DNA from: Chlamydiia bacterium
GTDB lineage: Bacteria; Chlamydiota; Chlamydiia; Chlamydiales; Simkaniaceae
Direction: 5' to 3'
NCBI GenBank assembly: GCA_022601645.1
Contig: JAJACH010000001.1
Coordinates: 930,001 to 994,000 of the forward strand
DNA length: 64,000 bases
The notes beneath the pieces are model-generated. The model did not search any database and had not been told where the DNA came from. It worked only from the letters and a program-made list of their open reading frames with translations. Positions 16,320-24,905 of the stretch are shown one piece after another. The stretch's first letter is position 1; every line of letters starts with the position of its first letter. The position numbers and the translations under genes are program-made.

Positions 16320-17575
16320 TACTCTATTACGCCCTTATTTATGAATGAGTAAGCAACTATAAAAACAACAGCTGTAACAGGCAACAACACAATAAATGAG
16401 GCGGTATTATCTAATACATGAAAGATAAATACACCTAGCATAGGTATTATGCCTCCAACAAGACTATCACACAAGTTAAAACTAAAACCTACACAAGTAA
16501 ACCTAACTGAGGTCGGGAATAAGTCAGCAAGTACTGCTGGCAATAGAGAAAACTGAACTGTCAAAATCAAAGTCGTTACTATAAATAGTAATAGAGAATA
16601 GAACACGCTTGAATATTGAACAGCTATGTAGAATGGTATTGATACTAATATTATTCCAATAGCGCTTCCATACAAGAGTTTTCTAGCCCCGAGCAAATCA
16701 CCTAATTTCCCAATTATGGGCATCAACACACACACAACTGAAAGAACAACAATATAAAGAAGTAAGACCATTAATCTAGACAAGCCCAAAATTTGGCTTT
16801 CATTCTGAACGATATAAAAAGCAATAATATAAAATCCCACAACCTCAAAAATTGAAATTAAAAACCCTAATAACATATCTTTTTTATGTTTGCCGAATGC
16901 TTCTGAAATAGGATTCTTCAAAACTTCATGTTTTTTCTGCAAGTGATGAAAAACTTCACTTTCATGTAATTTCTTTCTAATAAATATCCCCGATAAACCT
17001 ATAACTCCACCGATTGCAAAAGAGATTCGCCACCCCCATTCTAATAGTTGATCTATTGGTAACAGTGTTTCAAATATCATAATTTGCACTAAACTCAACA
17101 TTTGACCAATTTGAGGACCCACAAGCAAATAACTACATAAATACCTGCGGCGATGATATGTGGCACCTTCTGCTAAGAAACATAGAGCACCTGGCAACTC
17201 TCCTCCAGCAGGAATTCCCTGCAAAAATTTCATAAATGTAAACCAGAATATAGCTAAAAAATTCCAAGAAGAAAATGATGATAAAAAAACTGTCAAGAAA
17301 CTAGGTATTGCTAGGAGAATCACAGAAAAGTAAAAGGCCTGTCTTCGACCTATTTTATCTCCGATATAGCCAAACAATAAACCACCAAGAGGGCGGGAGA
17401 AAACTCCAACCATCAATAAAGCAGTTGCATGAATTAAATCATACAAAGGCAAGGATAAATCAAGTAATGCGCTAGAAAATACCTTAGCCCAATATACATA
17501 TAAGTATACCTCATACCATTCTAAGGCCCCAGCAATGGTCAAAGGTATAACTATAGATCTCTCAGCAGTGTTCAC
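16316..17575 (-). CDS. MHS-family MFS transporter (metabolite:proton symporter type)
   Basis: 419 residues, 12 membrane segments. Helix 1 reads ALEWYEVYLYVYW, the family's 'ALEWYDF-LYG' element, and the loop between helices 2 and 3 reads RPLGGLLFGYIGDKIGRRQA, both characteristic of the metabolite:H+ symporter (MHS; ProP/CitA/ShiA-like) branch. Substrates in this branch are small organic acids, betaines or amino acids; the substrate here is unknown. The start is GTG at 17575 with AAGGGG seven bases upstream. It follows the methyltransferase gene by 12 bases on the same strand, so these two form an operon, and it is convergent with the RibA fusion gene. The base composition is AT-rich like the fusion gene and unlike the region before 13 kb. 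Confidence 0.82.
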   Translation of the reverse strand: MNTAERSIVIPLTIAGALEWYEVYLYVYWAKVFSSALLDLSLPLYDLIHATALLMVGVFSRPLGGLLFGYIGDKIGRRQAFYFSVILLAIPSFLTVFLSSFSSWNFLAIFWFTFMKFLQGIPAGGELPGALCFLAEGATYHRRRYLCSYLLVGPQIGQMLSLVQIMIFETLLPIDQLLEWGWRISFAIGGVIGLSGIFIRKKLHESEVFHHLQKKHEVLKNPISEAFGKHKKDMLLGFLISIFEVVGFYIIAFYIVQNESQILGLSRLMVLLLYIVVLSVVCVLMPIIGKLGDLLGARKLLYGSAIGIILVSIPFYIAVQYSSVFYSLLLFIVTTLILTVQFSLLPAVLADLFPTSVRFTCVGFSFNLCDSLVGGIIPMLGVFIFHVLDNTASFIVLLPVTAVVFIVAYSFINKGVIEY

Positions 17576-17587
17576 CCCTGTTTCCCC

Positions 17588-18313
17588 TTAGCACCCTAAA
17601 ATATACAGTACATACGGTGACGTAGTAAGTTCCTCATGCCACTCGATTTCTTCTTCTTCATATCCCAAAGGAAAATGAGTATCAATGATTTTTAATTGTG
17701 CCATCTCAATGGATTGCTTGTAGTCTGCCTGTGTCCAATAATAATCGGAAAACTCCATACCAGATTCTGGCAAAGAAATTTTCGCTAGACTACCACTTTG
17801 TAAGTTTTTGTTTTCTGGAAAATTTGTATTCATGACTTTCCAATCACTAGTATACATACCCTCATTTCCAGTTAAGACTACAAATACACCACCTGGCTTC
17901 AAGACTCGTCGACCCTCTGCAAGATAGTTTGTGATCTCTTGGAGACTAGACAATTCGAATAAAACAAAACTTGAAAAAACAAGTTCAAACTCTTCATCCT
18001 CAAATGGCAGTTGTTTACCCTCTAATATTGAAAATTGATGGCCAGGCAATTTCCCTCTTGCTATATCCAACATCTCTAGACTTACATCAACACCCCATGA
18101 GTCATAACCTAAATTCACTAAGAATGTTGTGGAAATTCCAGTACCACAACCATAATCAAGAGCTTTACCTTTAGAACAATACTTACTTAAAATCTTAGGT
18201 ATATCTCTATAACCCAAATAACGAAACAGGCAGTCTTCAGTACCACTATATTCTTTTGCTGTTTGTGGACATTTCTCCGTTTGTGAGAAATATTTTTTTA
18301 TTTCTTTAGCCAT
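17588..18313 (-). CDS. Class I SAM-dependent methyltransferase
   Basis: 241 residues, Methyltransf_11 type. Motif I is ALDYGCGTGISTTFL (near 50), motif II the acidic GVDVSLEMLDIA (near 73), then LPFEDEEFELVFSSFVLFEL (motif IV region) and RRVLKPGGVFVVLTG. It methylates an unknown small molecule; the C-terminal half (YYWTQADYKQSIEMAQL) resembles small-molecule rather than nucleic-acid methyltransferases. An AGGAGG lies 12 bases before the ATG, farther than usual, so the start is not certain. It is co-transcribed with the MHS transporter and sits beside the RibA fusion gene, which has its own methyltransferase domain; the three may serve one pathway. Confidence 0.82.
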   Translation of the reverse strand: MAKEIKKYFSQTEKCPQTAKEYSGTEDCLFRYLGYRDIPKILSKYCSKGKALDYGCGTGISTTFLVNLGYDSWGVDVSLEMLDIARGKLPGHQFSILEGKQLPFEDEEFELVFSSFVLFELSSLQEITNYLAEGRRVLKPGGVFVVLTGNEGMYTSDWKVMNTNFPENKNLQSGSLAKISLPESGMEFSDYYWTQADYKQSIEMAQLKIIDTHFPLGYEEEEIEWHEELTTSPYVLYILGC

Positions 18314-18383
18314 CTTGTAACAACGCCTCCTGATGTTAATAAGTTACTAATATAGAAACCTCCGTTTTTATTTAGTAGTAGTT

Positions 18384-18890
18384 CTAAATTTTGGATTTGG
18401 CTTCTTCATAGCTTTCTCGGAGTATTTCTTCATCTCTATTCCTGCTAATATATTTATCGTAATACAACTTCCCTTCATCACAAAATATTGCACATAACTC
18501 GCCAGGTTCTAACCTGTCTTTTCGATTCTGATTAGAATCAATCGAAATTATGATATCAATATTCTTCTCAGTAAATGGAAATTTGTATTTACTATACTCC
18601 TTTAAAGACTCGTCTTTGTTTAATTCAGCAACAAATACATCAACCATATCTATAATAATTTTACGTGCTTGTTCAATCGTGTATTTCTCTGACACTTGGA
18701 CTCTCAGAGCCATAAAAAGCATATCCCCCTTAACTCCTCCTCCAGTGCCTAGTAACTTAGTATTGTATTTCTTATGCAATATTTCACAGGTTCGCTCAGA
18801 TGCAGCATCTAATTTACGATTATATTCTACACTACTCATGGCAAAAAGCCCTCCAACACTAAAAACTAAAACTAGTAAAAAACATCTCAT
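18384..18890 (-). CDS. Small secreted protein co-translated with the RHS gene
   Basis: 168 residues beginning with a signal peptide (MRCFLLVLVFSVGGLFAMSS). The mature part has YNRKLDAASERTCEILHKKY, GTGGGVKGDMLFMALRV and a C-terminal acidic helix. I recall similar 'GTGGG-x-x-GD' secreted proteins of unknown function from Parachlamydia-type genomes, but cannot verify this. Its ATG overlaps the RHS stop codon (ATGA), so the two are translationally coupled. Such coupling to a polymorphic RHS protein raises the option of an immunity or chaperone partner. However, the signal peptide would place it outside the cytoplasm, so this is open. Confidence 0.65.
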   Translation of the reverse strand: MRCFLLVLVFSVGGLFAMSSVEYNRKLDAASERTCEILHKKYNTKLLGTGGGVKGDMLFMALRVQVSEKYTIEQARKIIIDMVDVFVAELNKDESLKEYSKYKFPFTEKNIDIIISIDSNQNRKDRLEPGELCAIFCDEGKLYYDKYISRNRDEEILRESYEEAKSKI

Positions 18891-21800
18891 TCGCTTCTAA
18901 GCTCCTTCATAAAACGTTTATATTCTCGTCTAATCGGATCTTCGTACACTTCGCACTGAAAGGAATGGTTCCAGCCCTTTTCCATTGGCTTGAGTTCTAC
19001 AACGTTTGCATTGAGGGAGGCTGTTTTCATGTGTCCAAATAAACTATGACCACGTTGAACTCCATCTGAATTGCATCGGTAATTATTTACCCTTGATGCT
19101 AAATTTTTCTCGAGGTAGGCACCGGGGGCAATACCGACCAGGGTCATACGTTGTCTCATCTCTTCAGGCAGTTGGGTTTGTGCAAGTGTGCCTTGGATCG
19201 CTCCATGGCTATGGAGGAATTTGAGCATCTTCCTGTTGGGGTTTTCACTAAGTATATATTTCGTGTCTTTTATCATTTCCTGTACGGGTTCTGTCATATG
19301 TCCTACCAGGTTATGCCCACACTCAAATAAATCCAAGATAATTCCATGGGTGGTGTTGTAGGTAAGGCGGATATCTGAGTTGTCGCAGATTCGGGAGAGG
19401 TGGGCTACGTTTGCTACTGCTTGCTGAAAGGAGGTATTGATGCCATTGGTTAGGCCGACGTATCCAAGGTCATGCCGTTTGAGTTGTGCGGCTTGGTGGT
19501 CAAATCCGTGCTTCCGGAGGATGTCTGAGTACCATATGCTAGAGGTGGATCCATGGGTGAGTTTATTGTCCCAGACGGTTGGTTTTACTTTAATGGTGTT
19601 GTCTTCGACTTTTTCTAGGAAGGAACGATTATCTTCGCGAAAGAGAGAAAAGTAACCGAAGCGGTCGAGGCTGGTGAGGGGGTTGTGGTGCAGGTATTGG
19701 TACAGGTTGGGGCTGTCGGCTGAACCAAGAGGGTCGGGGGTGAGCCAGGTGGCGGTATGGGGGTCGTAGAGGCGGCGGCCGAAGAAGATCAGGTTGTTGT
19801 CGTGCCGCTTAGATTGGTAGCGGTAGGGGTTTTGGGGAGTTGTTGTGGTGAGTTCAAGGCCGAAGGGGTTGTGGGTGTAGGATTCAAGGAGTTCTCCTGA
19901 GAGGGTGTACAGGGAGGTGATGTTGCCGAAGAGGTCGTGGAAGGGTATATGGGGTGTGTTGTTGAGGTAGATGAAGGTGGTGGCACCGATATCTGCTCCA
20001 AAGCCGGTGCCTAGGATGCGGTATTCGTGGTTCTCTCGGCCGACTTCGAGGTTGTTGTCATAGAGGTAGTAGGTGTCGTTTTGGGTGAGGCGTCTGTTGA
20101 AATGGTCGTAGGTGTAGGTATTGGTGCCGTCGGAGAGGAGGCGGCCAAGTGCGTCGTAGGTGTAGTGGGTGGTGTTGGTTGAGGTGCGGTTGCCGTTGGG
20201 ATCGTAGGTGTGGGTTGTTGTCGGGGTGGCAAGGAGTTCGTGGTCGGTACTGTAGAGGTGGGGCTCGTTATTGGTTTCAAGGCGTTCGTTATGGTTGTTG
20301 AGTGTATAGGTGTTGGTGAAGGGACCTGTTTCTGAGGCGATTTGGTTGAGGGGTGTGTAGGTGTAGGTAGAGGTGTTGGTGGAGAGGATGTTGCCGACGG
20401 GGTCGAGGGAGGTGATTGTGTTGGTATGGTAGGCGGAGGTGGTAGAGATACGTTGGTTGGCGGGGTTGATGGTATGGGTGATGGTTGTAAGGGGGTTGGT
20501 TTCTTCGATGAGGTTGTGGTTGGTGTCGTAGGTATAGGTATGGGTGAGGTTGTTGTGGTTGATGGTGGTGAGGTGGTAGGGATTGTGGGTATAGTGGATG
20601 GTGGTGTGTGGTAGCGTTAGGGTGGTGCGTTGGTTATTTGTGTAGTTGTGGCGGATGGTGATGTGGTCGTAGGTGTCGGTGAGGAGGTTGCCGAGGGGGT
20701 CGTAGGTGCGGGTGAGGCTGTGGTCGGGGGTGGTGGAGGTGAGGAGGTTGTTTTGGGCATCAAAGGTGTTGTGGGTGTTGATGGTGTTATCGGAGGAGGT
20801 GATATGGATGGGTTGGGAAAGTGGGTTGTAGGTGGTGTGGATGGTGGTTTGGTTGGGCAGTGTGGTGGAGATGCGGCGGGAATGGGTGTCGTAGGTGTGG
20901 GTGGTGGTTTTGTTGTTGTGGGTTTGGGCGGTGAGCAGGTTGTTTGTGTAGGTATAGGTTTGGGTGGTGGATGGGTTGTCGGTGAGGGTTTCAATGAGGT
21001 TGTCTGCGAGGTCGTAGGTATGGGTTGTTGTGTGGTCTAGGGTGGTGATGGTGTGGGGTTTGCCATGTGGTGTGTGGGTGGTGGTGGTTATGACGTTATT
21101 GGGGTTGGTTTGGATGATGGTATAAGGTTTATCTTGGTAGGTGGTGGTGGTTGTGTGGCCGAGTGGGTTGGTATGGGTGGTTTCTCGGTTGAAGTTGTCG
21201 TAGGTGTAGGTGTCGGTGGAAGGACCGAGTTTGTTGTGGGTTGTGATGGTGGTTTTGTTGTCAAAGGGGTCGTAGGTGATTTGGGTAAGGGAGTGGGTGG
21301 TGTTGATGTTGTCGGTTTCTCGGATGGTGATGGGGCGGGAGGCGATGTCGTAGGTGGTTTGGGTGATGCGTCCGTTGGTGTTTATGATGTGGGGGCGAGA
21401 CTCTGCGTCGTAGGTGGTTTCGGTAATGTGGGTATGTTTTTGGGTTTTAATGGGGCGGCCGGCGGCGTCGTAGGTTGTATGGGTGGTGTGTCCGAGGGTG
21501 TCTGTGTGGCTTGTGGGTCCGAAGTAGTTATAGGTGGTGGTTTCTTTGGAGAGGATGTTGTTGTTATGGTCGGTAATGGTGATTGAGGTGGGTCGTTGTT
21601 TATAGTCGTAGGTATAGCTTGTGATGGTTTCTAAGGTGGTGGTGGTTGCGAGGGTTTGGTTCAGGTTGTAGGTGTGGGTTGTTGTGTGTCCAAGGGGGTC
21701 GGTGATTGTATGGGGTTTGGCTAGGGATGTGTAGGTGGTGGTGGTTGTGTTTCCGAGTGGGTCTGTTTGGGTGGTTGGGTTGTGGTAGGGGCCGTAGGTT

Positions 21801-23803
21801 GTATGGGTGGTGCCGATGTCTGTGATGGTAATGGGGTTTGATTCTGTGTCGTAGCTGTAGCTGATGGTGTGGTTTTGAGGAGTGGTTTCTGAGATTTTTT
21901 GGGAGAGGGTATCGTAGGTGTAGTGGGTTAGTTGTGTGTCTTCTTGGGTGGAGATGAGGTTATTTGCTGTATCATAGGTGTAGTAGAGTGTGTTTGGTGA
22001 GGTGGCGCGTTTTTCTGAGGTGAGGTTGGAAAATTCGTCGTAGGTGTAGGTGGATATGCGTCCTAAGGGGTCTGTTTGGGTGAGGGTTCTGCCGAGGCTG
22101 TCGTAGGTTGTTAAGAGGCTGTAGAGGTAGGTGTCATTGGCATCGTAGTAATCGGTTTTGATGGGGAGGTTCTGGTGGTTGTAGTGGATTTGTTTTTTAG
22201 ATAAGAGGTGTTCTTGGCCATTGTCTAGGTAGGTTTCTCGGATGGTGTCTGGGTAGCCTATGGCGGGCGCTGTGATGCGGCGGGTAATGTGTTTGATATG
22301 GGTAAAGGGGCCGGCTGTATGGGTTTCTTTAATAAGGAGGTAGTTGTCATCGTAGTCGTAGGTGGTTTTTTCAACGGTTTCTTGGTTTTGAGTAATCGTG
22401 TGTGATGTGACATGGTTTAAGGTGGCTGTGTAGGTGTAGTGATGAGTTATGCCGTCTGATTGGATTATGCGGAAGGGAAGATGGTTCAAGTCATAGTGTG
22501 TTTCGATTGTAAAGGTGTCTGTTGTGTTGTTGCCGGTGAGGTCCCCTCTTAGGGTTTCTCGGATGACGTTGCCGCTTAGATCGTATTCTAGGTCTTTTTG
22601 CAGGGGTGCTGCGTTGTTGGAGAGGAATTCTTTTCGGGAAATATTGTGCTTATTGTAGTGGATTTTTTGTGTGAGTTTTGGGGCATTGATTTCTGTGAGT
22701 CGTTTTTTATGATCATATTTGTAGATGACTGAGCGATCGTTTGTGTAGATCACGTTTGTGAGGTTCCTATCTGTGAAATAGTGGTAGACTGTTTGGGTGA
22801 ACATGTCGCCAGATCCACGCGATTCTTTATAATAGGCTACGCGTTTGTTGCGCGGATCGTGGTGTTCTTTGACTTCGATGCGGTCTTTTGTTTTGGGAAG
22901 TCTGTTTAAGCCTTTTTCATAGTAGGTGATGTCAATTTTTCGCCCTTTGCCAAACCGTCTTGTGTGGATGAGGTGTTGTCGGCCTTTTTTTGAAAAGCTT
23001 AGGCTTTCATGGGCACTGTTGTGTAGGTGGAAATCGGTGAAGAAAAAGCCGTCGCCTGTGGGTGTGGTATTAAAGGTCATGCGTTTGCCATCGGAGGTGA
23101 TGACATCGAAGGCGGGATCATCATTATGGGTGGTATGGTAGATGAAATCGACCCAGGCGTAGAGAATGGTTTCATGGGGGTTTAACGATTCGATGCGAGA
23201 GATTTTTTCGGTGTCACCAACATATTGATACCGAATGACATTGCCATTTGGTTTGACTTCTTTTTCTAGCCGCAATTTGGATTTTTTTGATTTGCCAGAA
23301 CGGTAGTGTCGAAAGGTACCGTCGGCATGTTGGAGGATATATAAGCATTTGTGTACTTCAACGAGGACGTTTCGTGCGAGATTGGTTAGTGCTGACTGGG
23401 TCTCTCCCCTGCCTGTTTGGAGGGTGCCATAGTAGTCTAGGTAAGGTTGAAAAAATGTTCTCTGGAGATTTTTTGGGATGTAGATGAGGTAGGCGCCGGA
23501 GGGTTCGTAAACGATAAGGGAGTAGTAACCATCGATTTTATGGCTACGGATTTTAATTTGTGGGTTGAGAGTCCAACCTGCTGTTTCATGGTGTTTATCA
23601 GAGGAGACATAGGCTCGGGTGAGTACGATAGGTTCGATACCAGAGACGACGATATCAGCTTCCTGAATGACATAGTCCCCTGTTATGGGGTTGACTGCTC
23701 CGTGAACAAGTTGATCCACAGATGCTTCTAAGGATGAAAAGACGTTGAGTGCATTCTCCCCTATCAAAAGGAGCGGTGTAAGTAGTAACCACAACAATCG
23801 CAT
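18887..23803 (-). CDS. Giant RHS/YD-repeat protein with DUF687-like C-terminal module
   Basis: 1638 residues. A signal peptide (MRLLWLLLTPLLLIGENA) is followed by an RHS N-terminal region (NPITGDYVIQEADIVV, GIEPIVLTRAY), then dozens of YD repeats of the form T-Y-D-x-x-x-x-x-x-x-x-T (about residues 350-1300), and the RHS core motif near 1325-1385 (GRRLYDPHTATWLTPDPLG, NLYQYLHHNP). After the core comes a module of about 250 residues with GLTNGINTSFQQA, LTYNTTHGIILDL and FLHSHGAIQG (near 1530), which I recall from the chlamydial DUF687 family; the H-S-H-G looks like a hydrolase elbow. RHS shells usually encapsulate a C-terminal toxin or enzyme. The coding strand is very rich in A and C (Thr/His/Tyr codons). 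It is followed by a coupled small secreted protein. Confidence 0.88.
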   Translation of the reverse strand: MRLLWLLLTPLLLIGENALNVFSSLEASVDQLVHGAVNPITGDYVIQEADIVVSGIEPIVLTRAYVSSDKHHETAGWTLNPQIKIRSHKIDGYYSLIVYEPSGAYLIYIPKNLQRTFFQPYLDYYGTLQTGRGETQSALTNLARNVLVEVHKCLYILQHADGTFRHYRSGKSKKSKLRLEKEVKPNGNVIRYQYVGDTEKISRIESLNPHETILYAWVDFIYHTTHNDDPAFDVITSDGKRMTFNTTPTGDGFFFTDFHLHNSAHESLSFSKKGRQHLIHTRRFGKGRKIDITYYEKGLNRLPKTKDRIEVKEHHDPRNKRVAYYKESRGSGDMFTQTVYHYFTDRNLTNVIYTNDRSVIYKYDHKKRLTEINAPKLTQKIHYNKHNISRKEFLSNNAAPLQKDLEYDLSGNVIRETLRGDLTGNNTTDTFTIETHYDLNHLPFRIIQSDGITHHYTYTATLNHVTSHTITQNQETVEKTTYDYDDNYLLIKETHTAGPFTHIKHITRRITAPAIGYPDTIRETYLDNGQEHLLSKKQIHYNHQNLPIKTDYYDANDTYLYSLLTTYDSLGRTLTQTDPLGRISTYTYDEFSNLTSEKRATSPNTLYYTYDTANNLISTQEDTQLTHYTYDTLSQKISETTPQNHTISYSYDTESNPITITDIGTTHTTYGPYHNPTTQTDPLGNTTTTTYTSLAKPHTITDPLGHTTTHTYNLNQTLATTTTLETITSYTYDYKQRPTSITITDHNNNILSKETTTYNYFGPTSHTDTLGHTTHTTYDAAGRPIKTQKHTHITETTYDAESRPHIINTNGRITQTTYDIASRPITIRETDNINTTHSLTQITYDPFDNKTTITTHNKLGPSTDTYTYDNFNRETTHTNPLGHTTTTTYQDKPYTIIQTNPNNVITTTTHTPHGKPHTITTLDHTTTHTYDLADNLIETLTDNPSTTQTYTYTNNLLTAQTHNNKTTTHTYDTHSRRISTTLPNQTTIHTTYNPLSQPIHITSSDNTINTHNTFDAQNNLLTSTTPDHSLTRTYDPLGNLLTDTYDHITIRHNYTNNQRTTLTLPHTTIHYTHNPYHLTTINHNNLTHTYTYDTNHNLIEETNPLTTITHTINPANQRISTTSAYHTNTITSLDPVGNILSTNTSTYTYTPLNQIASETGPFTNTYTLNNHNERLETNNEPHLYSTDHELLATPTTTHTYDPNGNRTSTNTTHYTYDALGRLLSDGTNTYTYDHFNRRLTQNDTYYLYDNNLEVGRENHEYRILGTGFGADIGATTFIYLNNTPHIPFHDLFGNITSLYTLSGELLESYTHNPFGLELTTTTPQNPYRYQSKRHDNNLIFFGRRLYDPHTATWLTPDPLGSADSPNLYQYLHHNPLTSLDRFGYFSLFREDNRSFLEKVEDNTIKVKPTVWDNKLTHGSTSSIWYSDILRKHGFDHQAAQLKRHDLGYVGLTNGINTSFQQAVANVAHLSRICDNSDIRLTYNTTHGIILDLFECGHNLVGHMTEPVQEMIKDTKYILSENPNRKMLKFLHSHGAIQGTLAQTQLPEEMRQRMTLVGIAPGAYLEKNLASRVNNYRCNSDGVQRGHSLFGHMKTASLNANVVELKPMEKGWNHSFQCEVYEDPIRREYKRFMKELRSE
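19900..22750 (-). repeat. YD-repeat coding tract of the RHS gene
   Basis: Degenerate repeats of roughly 60 bases that encode successive T-Y-D units, low in complexity: the plus strand is almost entirely G and T, built from GTGGT, GTAGGTGT and similar blocks. The boundaries are approximate. The tract leaves long open frames on the opposite strand that encode Gly/Val-rich strings; these are composition artefacts. Confidence 0.75.
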
Positions 23804-23810
23804 ATGCGAT
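23797..23810. repeat. 14-base palindrome centred on the RHS start codon
   Basis: ATCGCATATGCGAT is a perfect palindrome; the RHS start codon (23801-23803, minus strand) is at its centre. It lies between the promoter's -10 box and the coding region and may be an operator or an mRNA 5' hairpin. Confidence 0.45.
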
Positions 23811-23813
23811 GTG

Positions 23814-23842
23814 GTTATCTAAAAAATTGAATTTAATGGCAA
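23814..23842 (-). promoter_or_regulatory. RHS gene promoter
   Basis: Read on the minus strand: TTGCCA (23842-23837), a 17-base spacer and GATAAC (23819-23814), with the RHS start codon 10 bases farther on and no Shine-Dalgarno sequence. This predicts a leader of only a few bases. Confidence 0.45.
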
Positions 23843-23901
23843 GAAAAACTTTACTTGATCTTTGCGAAGTGTTAACGTTTTTCAAAAATCGTGAGGTGCT
23901 T

Positions 23902-24111
23902 ATGCGTTTAATGATTGTTGTTTTTTCTCTGGCGTTCGGTTTAGCTTTTGCTGACGAGGGCTGGGAGGAGGAAGAGGAGCTTTTCGAAGCTGAAGCAACA
24001 CCCGAATCCGAATCTCCTAACCCCGGCATGGTGGGTATTCAAAAGTATTTTTCAGAAAATTTTTATCGGCGGATTGCCGTTATTCCTATCTTCGCTTGTT
24101 TGCAAATCTAA
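23902..24111 (+). CDS. Small acidic secreted peptide
   Basis: 69 residues from the ATG at 23902 (TGAGG six bases upstream). The first 17 or so residues form a signal peptide (MRLMIVVFSLAFGLAFA). The next segment is strongly acidic (DEGWEEEEELFEAEA), followed by a short hydrophobic tail (RRIAVIPIFACLQI). A longer reading from 23809 would add 31 residues of unlikely composition. The gene is divergent from the RHS gene and convergent with the next outer-membrane protein gene (4-base overlap). The function is unknown; the reality of the gene rests on the signal peptide and Shine-Dalgarno sequence alone. Confidence 0.5.
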   Translation: MRLMIVVFSLAFGLAFADEGWEEEEELFEAEATPESESPNPGMVGIQKYFSENFYRRIAVIPIFACLQI

Positions 24112-24905
24112 AATAGGCTGAAAGGTAGGTCGTATTTGAGGGTGACGGTGTTGGCGTGACTTGGGAAGTTGTGCGCGTAGATGCGGTACGTATAGGCTAG
24201 CGATAGGCTGCCGTACATGCCAAAGTCGTATTTGTACTTCGCTCCTAGATCGATGGAGCGGTGGGCTACGTTTGCGTAACCAAATTGTGAAAGGGAAACG
24301 CGTTTTCCTCCGAATCCCCAGTCAGAAAGGGCGAGTAGGGAAAAGGTGTGCATTTTGGCGTAGATGGTATCGAAATGGAGGTCAGGTGTGATGTACGGTG
24401 CGCCGCGGTTGCCAATACCAAGAGCGGTGAAGAGCCAGAGGCGAAAGGAAACGTTGTCGGTGGGATCGAACTCTTTACCAAGTGAGGCGATGGCGGAGGC
24501 GTTTAAGGTGGCGTGGTAAGGACAGGATAGGTCGTGGAGTGAATGGGAGGTGACGTAACGTAGGCGCCCCCCGATGAGAAGCGAGATTGGATCGCCGGCG
24601 ATGTCATCGAGGATTTGTGTGCGCACTTGTGCTGCAAAGGATTGGGTGCCAAGGGAACGCGCTCGGGTGCGAGCTGTTTCTAGGTCGAATTGGACTTCCC
24701 AGGCTGGGAGAAAGCGAACGCCGAGGTTTAGGGCGGGAAATTGGTCGTTTGAGGAGTAGTTGGTGGGCAGGTTTTGGACGCTTGGGTAGTGTCGATAGGT
24801 ATAGGAGGGACGAAGGTGAAATTCTGCGAGTTCAGGGAGGTAGGGTGTGTTCTCAAAAGCTAGGAGTGTGAGGGGGAAAAGGAGGCTAATGAGGTAGCGT
24901 TTCAT
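24108..24905 (-). CDS. Putative outer-membrane beta-barrel protein
   Basis: 265 residues with a signal peptide (MKRYLISLLFPLTLLAFE) and strand-rich mature part (LRPSYTYRHY, ALNLGVRFLPAWEVQFDLETA, SIDLGAKYKYDFGMYGSLSL), ending NTVTLKYDLPFSLF with the C-terminal Phe recognised by the BAM machinery. It is probably a small barrel of about 10-12 strands. Its start lies inside the end of trxB (20-base overlap), so it is probably co-transcribed with trxB. No substrate can be inferred. Confidence 0.65.
   Translation of the reverse strand: MKRYLISLLFPLTLLAFENTPYLPELAEFHLRPSYTYRHYPSVQNLPTNYSSNDQFPALNLGVRFLPAWEVQFDLETARTRARSLGTQSFAAQVRTQILDDIAGDPISLLIGGRLRYVTSHSLHDLSCPYHATLNASAIASLGKEFDPTDNVSFRLWLFTALGIGNRGAPYITPDLHFDTIYAKMHTFSLLALSDWGFGGKRVSLSQFGYANVAHRSIDLGAKYKYDFGMYGSLSLAYTYRIYAHNFPSHANTVTLKYDLPFSLF

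Noticed and set aside
17000-19500. Replication origin suggested by the change from C-rich to G-rich plus strand
   Set aside because: No dnaA gene, DnaA-box cluster or dnaN/hemB-type context is visible, and the bias fades again near 31 kb, so a local inversion or insertion explains it better.
19400-21600. Long plus-strand frames encoding Gly/Val-rich strings opposite the RHS gene
   Set aside because: They come from the G/T-rich complement of the YD-repeat tract, have no Shine-Dalgarno sequence or recognisable domain, and the opposite strand is a clear RHS protein.
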